Source: Accumulibacter sp031732795 (GTDB lineage Bacteria > Pseudomonadota > Gammaproteobacteria > Burkholderiales > Rhodocyclaceae). From it: a DNA stretch of 64,000 bases. A program made the translations under genes and the position numbers. Below are positions 43,910-52,301 of the stretch, piece by piece. Below the pieces are notes generated by a model. The model was given only the letters and a program-made list of their open reading frames with translations, ran no database searches and was not told the DNA's origin. Positions within the stretch are counted from its first letter, which is position 1. Each line of letters starts with the position of its first letter. The stretch spans positions 13,886 through 77,885 of the forward strand of contig JAVMKC010000077.1 of NCBI GenBank assembly GCA_031732795.1, read 5' to 3'.

Positions 43910-45859
43910 TCAAATTTCGGCGCCGATCAGCGCGCCGTTTTCCTCCATCCACGCCCGGCGGCCGGCCGATTCGCCTTTGGCCATCAGCATGTTCATCACC
44001 GGCTTGGCGGTTTCGCTGTCCGGCAGACGCACGCGGATCAGGCGGCGGGTATCGGGCGACATCGTCGTTTCCCACAATTGCTCGGGGTTCATTTCACCGA
44101 GACCTTTGAAGCGCGAGATCGACACCGCGTCGGTCTTGACGTTTTCGCGTCGCAGCCGTTCGAGCGTCGCTTCGAGTTCGGCGGCGTCCAGGGCGTAAAT
44201 CTTGCGCGGCGGCCGGTTCTTGCCTTGTCCGGGAACGTCGAGGCGATACAGCGGCGGCTGGGCGAAATAGAGGTGGCCGCAAGCGATCAAGCGCGGAAAA
44301 TGACGATAGAACAAGGTGCATAACAGCACCCGGATGTGCGAACCGTCCACATCGGCGTCGGTCATGATCACCACTTTGCCGTAACGCAGATTGGTCAGCA
44401 CCGTGTCCGGCGCGCCGGCCGGGTGCGGATCGATGCCCAGGGCAACGGCAATGTCGTGGATTTCCCGGTTGGCGAACAGGCTGCCCGGATCGACTTCCCA
44501 GGTATTGAGTACCTTGCCGCGCAAGGGCAGGATGGCCTGCACATCCTTGTCGCGTCCCGATTTCGCCGAGCCGCCGGCGGAATCGCCTTCGACGAGGAAG
44601 ATTTCGTTGCGCTTCACATCCTCGCTCTGACAATCGGAGAGTTTGCCGGGCAGGATGGCGACGCCGGACTGTTTGCGTTTCTCGATTTTCTGGCCGGCGC
44701 GGGTGCGTGCCTGCGCGGCGCGGATCGCCAGATCGGTGATCCGCTTGGCGGCGTCGGGATGTTCGTTGAGCCATAACTCCAGCGGATCGCGCAACATCCG
44801 CGCCACCAGCGCCACCGCGTCGCGAGAATTCAGCCGTTCCTTGGTCTGCCCCTGAAATGAGGGGTCGAGCATCCGCACCGCCAGGACGAAACTGGCGCGC
44901 GAGAAAACGTCTTCGGCGGCGAGCTTGACGCCTTTGGGCAGCAAGGCATGGTGTTCGGCGAAACTGCGGATGGCGTCGAGCATCGCCTGACGCAGACCGG
45001 CCTCGTGGGTGCCGCCCGCCGGCGTCGGTATCAGATTGACGTACGATTCGCGCGCCAAGGCGCCGTCGGCGGTCCAGGCGATCGCCCAGGCGGCACCGGA
45101 ACCGGCCGGAAAATTTTCGTCGCCCTTGCCGGCGTATTTCTCGCCGCTGAACACCGGAGCGACGCTCTCGCCGTCGAGTTGTTCGCCGAGGTACTGGCGC
45201 ATGCCGGCGGCGAAGCACCATTCGGTGCTCGCGCCGTCCTCGACGGCCAAGCTCACCCGCAACCCGGGCAGTAGCAAGGCCTTGCTGCGCAGCAGCCGTT
45301 CGAGCGGCGGCAGCGGAATGGCCGGCGAATCGAAATAGCGGGCGTCCGGCCAGGCGCGTACCCGGGTGCCGCTGCTTTTGCGCGGAGCGTCGCCGACCTT
45401 GCGCAAGGCTTCGAGCACTTCGCCGCCGGCGAAAACGATCTGATGGCGCGCGCCGTCGCGGACGACTTCGACTTCCAGTCGGGTGGACAAGGCATTGGTC
45501 ACCGACACGCCGACGCCATGCAGGCCGCCGGAAAAACGGTACGCCGAGTGCTGGTCATCCTTGTTGAACTTGCCGCCGGCGTGCAGCCGGGTAAACACCA
45601 CCTCGACGGTCGGCACTTTTTCCAGGGGATGCAATTCCACGGGGATGCCGCGCCCATCGTCCTGCACCGTCACCGACTGGTCGCGATGAACGGTAACCGC
45701 GATCCGCTGGCAAAAACCGGCCAGCGCCTCGTCGGCGGCATTGTCGATCGCTTCCTGAACGATATGCAGCGGGCAATCGGTCCGGGTATACATCCCCGGG
45801 CGATGACGTACCGGCTCCAGTCCTTTGAGAACGGCGATCGATTCTGCGTTGTAACTCAT
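43910..45859 (-). CDS. parE: DNA topoisomerase IV subunit B
   Basis: ATPase subunit of topoisomerase IV, 649 residues. Seen: the GHKL ATPase start (LKGLEPVRHRPGMYT), EAIDNAADEALAG, GGLHGVGVSVTNALS, and the TOPRIM motif LVEGDSAGGSAKSGRD with MTDADVDGSHI. The ATG at 45859 (MSYNAESIAVLKG) is chosen over a frame start 13 codons upstream because it matches family N-termini and follows an AGGAG. It is transcribed divergently from nadC. Confidence 0.95.
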   Translation of the reverse strand: MSYNAESIAVLKGLEPVRHRPGMYTRTDCPLHIVQEAIDNAADEALAGFCQRIAVTVHRDQSVTVQDDGRGIPVELHPLEKVPTVEVVFTRLHAGGKFNKDDQHSAYRFSGGLHGVGVSVTNALSTRLEVEVVRDGARHQIVFAGGEVLEALRKVGDAPRKSSGTRVRAWPDARYFDSPAIPLPPLERLLRSKALLLPGLRVSLAVEDGASTEWCFAAGMRQYLGEQLDGESVAPVFSGEKYAGKGDENFPAGSGAAWAIAWTADGALARESYVNLIPTPAGGTHEAGLRQAMLDAIRSFAEHHALLPKGVKLAAEDVFSRASFVLAVRMLDPSFQGQTKERLNSRDAVALVARMLRDPLELWLNEHPDAAKRITDLAIRAAQARTRAGQKIEKRKQSGVAILPGKLSDCQSEDVKRNEIFLVEGDSAGGSAKSGRDKDVQAILPLRGKVLNTWEVDPGSLFANREIHDIAVALGIDPHPAGAPDTVLTNLRYGKVVIMTDADVDGSHIRVLLCTLFYRHFPRLIACGHLYFAQPPLYRLDVPGQGKNRPPRKIYALDAAELEATLERLRRENVKTDAVSISRFKGLGEMNPEQLWETTMSPDTRRLIRVRLPDSETAKPVMNMLMAKGESAGRRAWMEENGALIGAEI

Positions 45860-46140
45860 CCGTCTGAAGTCTCCTGCCCGCCTCCAGCGGCGGCTCAATC
45901 AAAAAACGGTCCATCGGACGCCAATACCTGCGTCTGGCGAGCGCGGAGTGTACTACCGACCGCGGCCGACACCTACTGTCGCAACGTCTTCACGACCTCA
46001 CGCCAATCGATGGCCGCGGACCATTGCCGGCAATCCGGCAACAGACGGCACCTCGGCGATCGCGCCTGAACGAATCGACCGGTCCGACAACCTGAAATGC
46101 TAGAATCACTCCCTTAAACCAGCCTTGTTCAGAGCCCGTC

Positions 46141-47001
46141 ATGATTGCCGATCATCTTCTCGATGCTGAAATTGAACGTAATGTCGCCGCTGCCCTGGCC
46201 GAAGATGTCGGCCAGGGCGATCTGACCGCGCAACTGGTTCCCGCCGATGTCGTCAGTCGTGCGGTGGTGGTCGCCCGCGAACCGGCGGTGCTCTGCGGCA
46301 GCCGCTGGTTCGAGCGGTGCTTCAAAGCGCTCGATTCCCGAGTCGCCATCCTCTGGCGGGCAGAGGATGGTCAGCGGGTCTCCGCCGACCAGGTGCTCTG
46401 CGAAATCGAAGGCCCGGCGCGCGCCCTGCTCACCGGTGAGCGCAGCGCGCTCAATTTTCTGCAATTGCTCTCCGGAGTGGCCACCAGGGCGCGGCAGTTC
46501 GCCGATCGGGTCAGCGGGACCCGCGCGCAGGTGGTCGACACGCGCAAGACGCTTCCCGGCCTGCGTCTGGCGCAGAAGCACGCCGTTCAGTGCGGCGGTG
46601 GCGGCAATCACCGCCTGGGTTTGTACGACGGCATCCTGATCAAGGAAAACCACATTCTGGCGGCCGGCAGCATTGCCGCGGCGATGGCCGCCGCCAACGA
46701 AGTGGCGGCACAGGCCGCGGGACGTTGTCAGTTCATCCAGATCGAAGTCGAGAACCTTAATGAACTGCAACAAGCGCTGGCCGCCGGAGCACGGATGGTG
46801 CTGCTCGACAACATGAGTCTGGCCGAAATGCGCGAGGCGGTATCCCTGGCAGCCGGACGCGCGGTTTTGGAAGCGTCTGGCAACGTCAACCTGGAGACCG
46901 TGCGGGAAATCGCCGAAACCGGCGTCGATCGCATTTCGATCGGCGGCTTGACCAAGGATGTCCGCGCACTCGATCTGTCGATGCGTTTCGAGTCGCTTTG
47001 A
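46141..47001 (+). CDS. nadC: Nicotinate-nucleotide pyrophosphorylase (carboxylating)
   Basis: Quinolinate phosphoribosyltransferase of de novo NAD synthesis, 286 residues. Motifs seen: DVGQGDLTAQL near the N-terminus, the active-site stretch VVDTRKTLPGLRLAQKHAVQ, GGGGNHRLGLYDGILIKENH with the catalytic Lys, and EASGNVNLETVREIAETGVD near the end. TAGAAT at 46101-46106 could be its -10 box. Monocistronic by spacing. Confidence 0.95.
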   Translation: MIADHLLDAEIERNVAAALAEDVGQGDLTAQLVPADVVSRAVVVAREPAVLCGSRWFERCFKALDSRVAILWRAEDGQRVSADQVLCEIEGPARALLTGERSALNFLQLLSGVATRARQFADRVSGTRAQVVDTRKTLPGLRLAQKHAVQCGGGGNHRLGLYDGILIKENHILAAGSIAAAMAAANEVAAQAAGRCQFIQIEVENLNELQQALAAGARMVLLDNMSLAEMREAVSLAAGRAVLEASGNVNLETVREIAETGVDRISIGGLTKDVRALDLSMRFESL

Positions 47002-47356
47002 GCGCGCGGAGCCGGAAGTCTGGCATCAGCATGACAACACGCGCGGACCTTGCGTGCCCAAGCCTGTTGCAGCAAAACCCGCGCAACGAAAAGAACACCG
47101 CGGCGACCGTTTCGGGTCGTCGTGAATGAGCCTGTTGTCGTTACTCTGGCGGCAAAACGTATTTGGCGGCCGGTTTGCGGCCTGTCGCAGCGGAATGGAG
47201 TCATTTCTGATGCTGAGTGAGGCCGTGATCGGTGCATCGTCAGGCGCAAGCCTCTTTAATGCAAGTCCGCTTGTTGCAGCAGTTATATAATCGTCCCGAC
47301 TCGTTGTCTCACCATACGGGCAACGATTCCAAACCAGAACATGATAAGGGGGTCCG
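47002..47356. other. Intergenic stretch before the small membrane peptide
   Basis: About 355 bases after nadC. No recognisable ORF or terminator hairpin with a T-run. A TATAAT at 47286-47291 lies 66 bases before the 45-residue ORF and may be its -10 element; the -35 is unclear. Confidence 0.35.
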
Positions 47357-47494
47357 ATGCTATTCGCGTTGTTCTACGTAGTGGCCATCACAATCCTGGT
47401 TTTGCACTTCACCGGCTTTCTCGCCAGGCATAACCTCGAATGGCTGGTACTGGTACTCGCTGCCGCGGTTTTCCCTGCGGTGATCTACTTATAA
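47357..47494 (+). CDS. 45-residue two-helix membrane peptide
   Basis: ATG at 47357 preceded by a strong AAGGGGG ribosome-binding site 4 bases upstream; ends TAA at 47492-47494. The peptide has two hydrophobic stretches, LFALFYVVAITILVLHF (about 2-18) and LEWLVLVLAAAVFPAVIYL (about 27-45), joined by a charged turn (ARHN). It looks like a small inner-membrane protein. Family not recognised. It is isolated, with a TATAAT upstream and AT-rich sequence after it. Confidence 0.6.
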   Translation: MLFALFYVVAITILVLHFTGFLARHNLEWLVLVLAAAVFPAVIYL

Positions 47495-47798
47495 TTCATT
47501 TAAAATCAGACGTGAATTCAAATTTGCCGCACAGCGGACCGGCGCCTGACATACCCGGGGCAACCGATTCGGCGGCCCACTCGAACACAGCCGGAGCCCG
47601 CATGATCGGCCTCTTGACGAACCGGAATGCCGGCCAAACCCGGGATCAATTGCCTATACCTGCGCTCGATTAATTTAAATTAAATCAGCCGATTAGATAA
47701 AAGCTGTCGAATCCCCGACTCCGGGACCGGGTTCCTGTGCAAGGAAATCGCTCCTGCGGTCGGAGCTCCGCCGCAGGGCTGGATCGAAGATGGCGAGA
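47495..47798. other. Intergenic stretch with palindromes
   Basis: It holds a perfect AT palindrome TTAATTTAAATTAA (47670-47683) and a GC-rich hairpin CCTGCGG...CCGCAGG (47754-47778, with an inner CGGAGCTCCG) about 20 bases past the FAH gene stop, possibly that gene's terminator though no T-run follows. No gene seen. Confidence 0.45.
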
Positions 47799-48479
47799 TC
47801 AGACCAGGGTGATGTTCAGTTCACCCACACCGTCGATGCCGGCAATCAGCCGATCGCCACGCGCAACGGTCGACACGCCGGCAGGGGTGCCGGTAAAAAT
47901 CAGGTCACCCGCGGCAAGTCTGACGTAAGTCGATAACTGGGCAATGATTTCGGCAACTTTCCACGACATCTGTCCAAGATCCCCGCGCTGTCGGGACTGA
48001 CCGTTGACGTTCAGCCAGATCGGACCTTTCGCCGGGTGGCCGACGGCGGCGACGGGTTGCAGGGCGGCAATCGGCGCGCTGTGGTCGAAGCCTTTGGCCA
48101 TGTCCCACGGGTGCCCCTTGTCCCTGGCCTGTTGCTGCAGATCACGGCGCGTCAGATCGATGCCGACGGTGTAGCCGAAAACGCAACGCAACGCCTCTTC
48201 GCTGTGAATGTCGACCCCACCAGCAGCCAAAGCGACGACCAGTTCCACTTCATGTTGCAGATTGCCGGTTGCCGGCGGATACGGTACGTCACCGCCAGCG
48301 ATCAGCGCATCGGCGGGTTTGCTGAAGAAAAAAGGCGGTTCGCGGGTATCGGCGCCCATTTCCGCGGCGTGGTCGGCGTAGTTGCGGCCGACGCAATAAA
48401 CACGATGGACCGGGAAGACGGCATCGCTGCCGGCGATGGGAACCTGGGCCGGCGTAGCGGGTGGAAAAATGTAACGCAT
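47799..48479 (-). CDS. Fumarylacetoacetate hydrolase family protein
   Basis: A 226-residue FAH-fold enzyme, the short form typical of fumarylpyruvate or acylpyruvate hydrolases: RVYCVGRNYADHAAEMG, EPPFFFSKPADALIAGG, then the metal-binding LQHEVELVVAL (His/Glu pair), GYTVGIDLTRRDLQQQARDK and DLIFTGTPAGVS. It hydrolyses C-C bonds in acylpyruvates in aromatic breakdown. No pathway partners are adjacent, so the physiological substrate is open. Confidence 0.9.
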   Translation of the reverse strand: MRYIFPPATPAQVPIAGSDAVFPVHRVYCVGRNYADHAAEMGADTREPPFFFSKPADALIAGGDVPYPPATGNLQHEVELVVALAAGGVDIHSEEALRCVFGYTVGIDLTRRDLQQQARDKGHPWDMAKGFDHSAPIAALQPVAAVGHPAKGPIWLNVNGQSRQRGDLGQMSWKVAEIIAQLSTYVRLAAGDLIFTGTPAGVSTVARGDRLIAGIDGVGELNITLV

Positions 48480-48813
48480 GGTGTATTCCTCGAGTGGTGT
48501 ATCTTGCTGAATCCGTAGCGAGTATAGCGTGAATCTCCGAGCGCCTCGAATCCCTGGATCTGCACGCGGAACCGGTCAGAAAAAGTCCGCTCAGCAGCCG
48601 TTGCCGGCAAAACGCACCGGAACCTCCGTTCATCTCCCGGACGGGCAACGTTCGTCATGCAGGTCGCCAAAATCATCAAGTCCGCCCGGACATCGCTTAG
48701 AATCCGCAGCTTTCCTCGACGCCCTGCCTCTCTTTGCACAAGCCAGCCAATGGTATCGACGACCAGCAATTTCCAGCAGGGGGATCCGGCGATGTCCGAC
48801 GAAAGTTGCGGTA
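48480..48813. other. Divergent intergenic stretch
   Basis: About 330 bases between the FAH gene start and the likely azlC start. A plus-strand frame in phase with azlC is open from 48529, but its translation is Arg/Ser/Pro-rich and unlike AzlC, so it is treated as non-coding leader. Confidence 0.4.
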
Positions 48814-49557
48814 GTGAATATTGAATCGGCGGATCCCCGGGCAAGACAGCGACAGGAATTGTTCGCCGGTGTGCGCGACACGGCGCCTTTGCTGCTGGGA
48901 GCGTTTCCATTCGGGTTGATCTACGGGGCTTTGGCGGCTTCGTCGGGTTTGTCGGCCACCGCGGCGATGTTGATGGCGATCTGCGTCTTCGCCGGCTCGT
49001 CGCAATTCATCGCCATCGGACTGGTTGCCGCGCATACGCCGGTGGCGATCATCGTGTTCACCACCTTGATCGTCAATCTTCGCCATATGCTGTACAGCGC
49101 AACATTGTTGCCCTATCTGCGACACTTGCCGCAAAAATGGCGGATTCCGCTGGCTTTCTGGCTGACCGACGAAACGTTCGCGGTGACCATTCACCGTTTC
49201 CAACGTGACGATGATTCGCCGTACAAGCACTGGTATCAACTGGGTTCGTCGTTGGCAATGTACCTGAATTGGCAGTTCTGGTGCCTGCTCGGCCTGCTCC
49301 TCGGCACACGCATTCCGGATGCGCAGGCCTGGGGACTGGACGTGGCGATGCCGGTGACTTTCATCGGCATGCTGATTCCTTTCGTCAAGAGCAAGCCGGT
49401 GGCGGTTTGCGTGTTGACGGCTGGCGCGGCGTCGTTATTGACTTGGCAGTTGCCCTACAAACTGGGGATTCTGGTGGCCACTTTCGCCGGCATCACCGCC
49501 GGACTGCTGGCGCAACGAATCAGCAACCGTCTGATCAACCAAAGCGACTGCCGATGA
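48814..49557 (+). CDS. azlC: Branched-chain amino acid exporter large subunit AzlC
   Basis: Membrane subunit of the AzlCD/LIV-E family exporter for leucine, isoleucine, valine and analogues. The 247-residue reading has several TM segments: PLLLGAFPFGLIYGALAAS, TLIVNLRHMLYSATLLPYLR (family hallmark), then FWLTDETFAV. The GTG at 48814 is selected because the longer open frame adds about 95 atypical residues; the start is uncertain. It overlaps azlD by ATGA. Confidence 0.88.
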   Translation: MNIESADPRARQRQELFAGVRDTAPLLLGAFPFGLIYGALAASSGLSATAAMLMAICVFAGSSQFIAIGLVAAHTPVAIIVFTTLIVNLRHMLYSATLLPYLRHLPQKWRIPLAFWLTDETFAVTIHRFQRDDDSPYKHWYQLGSSLAMYLNWQFWCLLGLLLGTRIPDAQAWGLDVAMPVTFIGMLIPFVKSKPVAVCVLTAGAASLLTWQLPYKLGILVATFAGITAGLLAQRISNRLINQSDCR

Positions 49558-49874
49558 GCGGCGAGGAATGGATGATGATCGCCGGGATGAGCGCTGTCAC
49601 TTTCGGCATCCGCTATTTTCTGTTTGCCGTCGCTGATCGCCTGCAACTGGCCCCCTGGCTGCTCGATTCGCTGAAATTCATCCCACCGGCGGTGTTGACG
49701 GCGATCACCGTTCCCGCGGTCGTGCTGCCGAACGGCGAATGGAATTTATCGCCAGCCAATCCATATTTGATCGCCGCCCTGGTCAGCCTGGTGGCGGGGG
49801 TGGCCAGCCGCAATCTGCTGCTGACCATCACTGCCGGTCTGCTGGCGTTTTTCGCGCACCGTCTGCTGTGGTAG
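49554..49874 (+). CDS. azlD: Branched-chain amino acid exporter small subunit AzlD
   Basis: A 106-residue membrane protein with four helices: MMIAGMSAVTFGIRYFLFAV, LLDSLKFIPPAVLTAITVPA, PYLIAALVSLVAGVASRNLL, then LTITAGLLAFFAHRLLW. The pattern LKFIPPAVLTAITVP is characteristic of AzlD. Its ATG overlaps the azlC stop (ATGA), so the two subunits are co-translated. Confidence 0.9.
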   Translation: MSGEEWMMIAGMSAVTFGIRYFLFAVADRLQLAPWLLDSLKFIPPAVLTAITVPAVVLPNGEWNLSPANPYLIAALVSLVAGVASRNLLLTITAGLLAFFAHRLLW

Positions 49875-49964
49875 AAAGCGACGGGCGTCGGCGTCATCAG
49901 GTTGTCACAAAGCACAGGCATTCTGCTTCCGCAGTTTCACGATTCATATTTACGGAGAGCAACC

Positions 49965-50990
49965 ATGAACAGCCGCCTGTCGAGCACTTTCAGTCGAATC
50001 TTTGTTTGTTCCCTGACCGCCGCCACCTTGACGATCAGCCCGCTGGCTCACAGCGCGGCCACCGTAGTCAAGATCGACGGCTCGAGCACCGTCTATCCGA
50101 TCACTGAGCTCGCCGCACAGGAGTTTCAGCGCGTCAAACTGCATGAGGTGCACGTCAATATCGGCGTTTCCGGCACCAGCGGGGGCTTCGCCAAGTTTTG
50201 TCGCGGCGAAGTCGACATGGCCAGCGCCTCGCGGCCGATTCTGAAAAAGGAACTCGACGATTGCGGCAAGTCGGGCGTCCGCTTCTACGAGATGCCAATC
50301 GCTTACGATGCGCTGACGGTGGTGGTCAACCCGCAGAACACTTTCGTCAATTCGCTGAGCGTAGACGATCTGCAAAAGCTCTGGGAGCCGGCGGCGCAAG
50401 GCAAGGTCAGCACATGGAAGGATGTCAATCCGGCGTGGCCGGCACAAAAAATCGTATTTTTCGCGCCGGGTGCCGATTCCGGCAGCTTCGAATCATTCAC
50501 TGAAGTGATCGTCGGCACGGCCAGAGCCGCCCGCAACGACGTCAGCACCGCTGAGGATCACGACGTGCTGGTCGAACGCATCGCCGCCAACAAGGACGCG
50601 CTCGGCTATCTCGGCCTGAGCCACTACGTCGATAATCAGAAACGATTGAAGGCGTTGGCGATTGGCGAAGGCAAGGCCGCGATAGCGCCGACGGTCGATA
50701 ATATCCGCAACGGCAGCTATCAACCCCTGTCCCGCCCGGTGTTTCTTTACGTCAGTGAAAGATCGCTGGAAAAGAAAGCGGTCAAGGAATTCCTCGACTA
50801 TTTCATGAAAAATGCACCGCGACTGGTCAAGGAGGCGAATTCGCTCGCCTTGCCGGCGCGGGCCTATGCCGAGAACCTGGAACGCATTCCGGCTAAAAAA
50901 GTCGGCAGCGTTTATGGCGGGGAAAACAAAGCCCGTCCCCGCCCCGCCGAAATGATGAAGGTTCTTGACGCTTTGCTGCACGGGTCCTGA
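49965..50990 (+). CDS. pstS: Phosphate-binding periplasmic protein, PstS family
   Basis: A 341-residue secreted binding protein. The signal peptide is near residues 1-30 (SLTAATLTISPLAHSAA), followed by VVKIDGSSTVYPITELAAQE and GVSGTSGGFAKFCRGEVDMA, the phosphate-binding loops of the PstS/SphX type. GADSGSFESFTEVI is further on. GGAGAG precedes the ATG at 49965. No pstCAB genes follow, so it may serve a distant transporter or a scavenging role. Confidence 0.88.
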   Translation: MNSRLSSTFSRIFVCSLTAATLTISPLAHSAATVVKIDGSSTVYPITELAAQEFQRVKLHEVHVNIGVSGTSGGFAKFCRGEVDMASASRPILKKELDDCGKSGVRFYEMPIAYDALTVVVNPQNTFVNSLSVDDLQKLWEPAAQGKVSTWKDVNPAWPAQKIVFFAPGADSGSFESFTEVIVGTARAARNDVSTAEDHDVLVERIAANKDALGYLGLSHYVDNQKRLKALAIGEGKAAIAPTVDNIRNGSYQPLSRPVFLYVSERSLEKKAVKEFLDYFMKNAPRLVKEANSLALPARAYAENLERIPAKKVGSVYGGENKARPRPAEMMKVLDALLHGS

Positions 50991-51074
50991 GAGACTCTTG
51001 CGTTTTATCCGGCGCGGCGGGTGACCTGCGCAAGCGCGCTGCCGATCCGCGCCGGTCATTTTCTGGAGAATGAC

Positions 51075-51455
51075 ATGTCATCGCTTGCCTCTTCCCAGCA
51101 TGCCGCAGCGATCATCGCCGCGGCTCACGAACTCAAACGCCGTCGCCTGGCGGCCGGCATCAAATTAGCCCCCCCGCAATGGCCGAAGTCGGAAAAGAAA
51201 AAAGACAAAAGCAAAAAAATACGACTGCAGTTGCGCCTGCCGGCGAGCGAGTACCGCCGTATCGGCGAATTGAAATGCGAGCTGGCCGAATCGGGATTCA
51301 AGGTCAAAAAACGCGACCTCATCCGGGCCAGCCTGTTGCTGCTGGTCAATCTCGACCGGGCCGAAATCAAAGTGGCAATGCGCAAAGTCATTGCTCCCGA
51401 ATCGTCCGAGGCGCCAGAACCGGTTACGGAGGCGCCGGATCAGACGCCACGTTGA
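51075..51455 (+). CDS. Small basic protein, unrecognised
   Basis: A 126-residue protein with GGAGA 5 bases before the ATG at 51075. Layout: an Ala-rich helix (AAAIIAAAHELKRRRLAAG), a lysine-rich stretch (KSEKKKDKSKK), then IRLQLRLPASEYRRIGELKC and KKRDLIRASLLLLVNL, which resembles a strand-helix-helix nucleic-acid-binding unit (ribbon-helix-helix-like; inference). The tail is acidic and Pro-rich. It follows pstS by about 85 bases. Function unknown. Confidence 0.65.
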   Translation: MSSLASSQHAAAIIAAAHELKRRRLAAGIKLAPPQWPKSEKKKDKSKKIRLQLRLPASEYRRIGELKCELAESGFKVKKRDLIRASLLLLVNLDRAEIKVAMRKVIAPESSEAPEPVTEAPDQTPR

Positions 51456-51600
51456 GCAATGATTTTTCGCGGTCTCGGAATGTTTACCGATGTCCCGGAC
51501 CGCTCTCCTGCCTTCGATGATCGATCGGCAAACCGACGACGCGGCGCCAGATCCGACGCCGCGACAGGGCCGGTCAGCCGATCACCGCATTGCGCCCGGC

Positions 51601-51870
51601 TTAACGAATCGATTCCTGAATCGAGTCGAATTGCCGGACCCCGGGTCGATCGACCACCAGCGCCAGCAATAAAGCGGCAATCGCCGTCCGAGTCTGCGCG
51701 GCGGTATCGAATGCCCCGAAGAACGGGTCGTTACGTTCACGCTGATTGCCTCTGTCCGAGAACGCCAGCGAATCGAGTGCCAAATGGGCGATGTTTGGAT
51801 TGATGAATCGCGACTTCTCGGCTTGGCTCGGGGAGGTCACCAATTTCACGGTGTACGCTTTCGGGTTTGG
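51601..51870 (-). pseudogene. Possible 5'-truncated gene fragment
   Basis: The minus strand reads about 85 codons with strong GC bias at third positions, SRFINPNIAHLALDSLAF... to ...AQTRTAIAALLLALVVDRPG, ending TAA at 51601-51603. Its upstream side runs straight into the family A palindromic element at 51872. It looks like the 3' end of a gene cut by that element. The family is not recognised; a small intact ORF starting at an internal GTG is the alternative. Confidence 0.35.
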
Positions 51871-51871
51871 C

Positions 51872-52008
51872 GGATTCCCGAGGTCCACCTTGGGAATCCA
51901 TACCGGGAAGCCCCAGCGTCCTTTCCCGGACTGATCTGAGGTGCGAGGCGGCTGTCCGAAAACTGGAATTTCAAAGAATGGGTTGCCAAGATGGATCTTG
52001 GGAACCAG
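51872..52008 (-). repeat. 137-bp palindromic element, family A, copy 2
   Basis: Inverted relative to the copy at 38084-38220 and of the same length. Read on the minus strand it shares CTGGTTCCCAA, TTTGAAATTCC, TCAGATCAG, CCGGGAAAGGACGCTGG and TTCCCAAGGTGG with that copy, with scattered substitutions that weaken the hairpins. It lies 14 bases from a family C element. Confidence 0.8.
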
Positions 52009-52022
52009 AAAATAAGCGGTGA

Positions 52023-52174
52023 GGTCGGACGAGAGCGACGTTGCAAGCCGAGAGGGAAAGCAATGACAGTTTTTCCCGATTTCGCAACGCATGGCGGGCT
52101 AATGTAACCAGAGATCGGGAAAAATTGAACCGCTTTCTTCCCGGACCAGTAGATCAGCCTTATGTCCGACAGGC
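52023..52174 (-). repeat. Small inverted-repeat element, family C, diverged copy
   Basis: Read on the minus strand it begins GCCTGTCGGACATAAGGCTG and includes GGGAAAAACTGTC, matching the element at 53401-53564. One terminal repeat (GCCTGTCGGA) is intact; the other end is degraded (GTCCGACCTC). It lies about 130 bases upstream of the GGDEF gene. Confidence 0.65.
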
Positions 52175-52301
52175 TCCCCAGCCTGGCGGTTGACAAATCT
52201 CTTCCGGCGGCGGAACCCGGCGACTCCTGGCATGCTGATGGACTACTATGAAAACATGCTGACGCGCTTCTGGCGCGTTCCCCCGCTGAGAGGAGAAGAA
52301 C

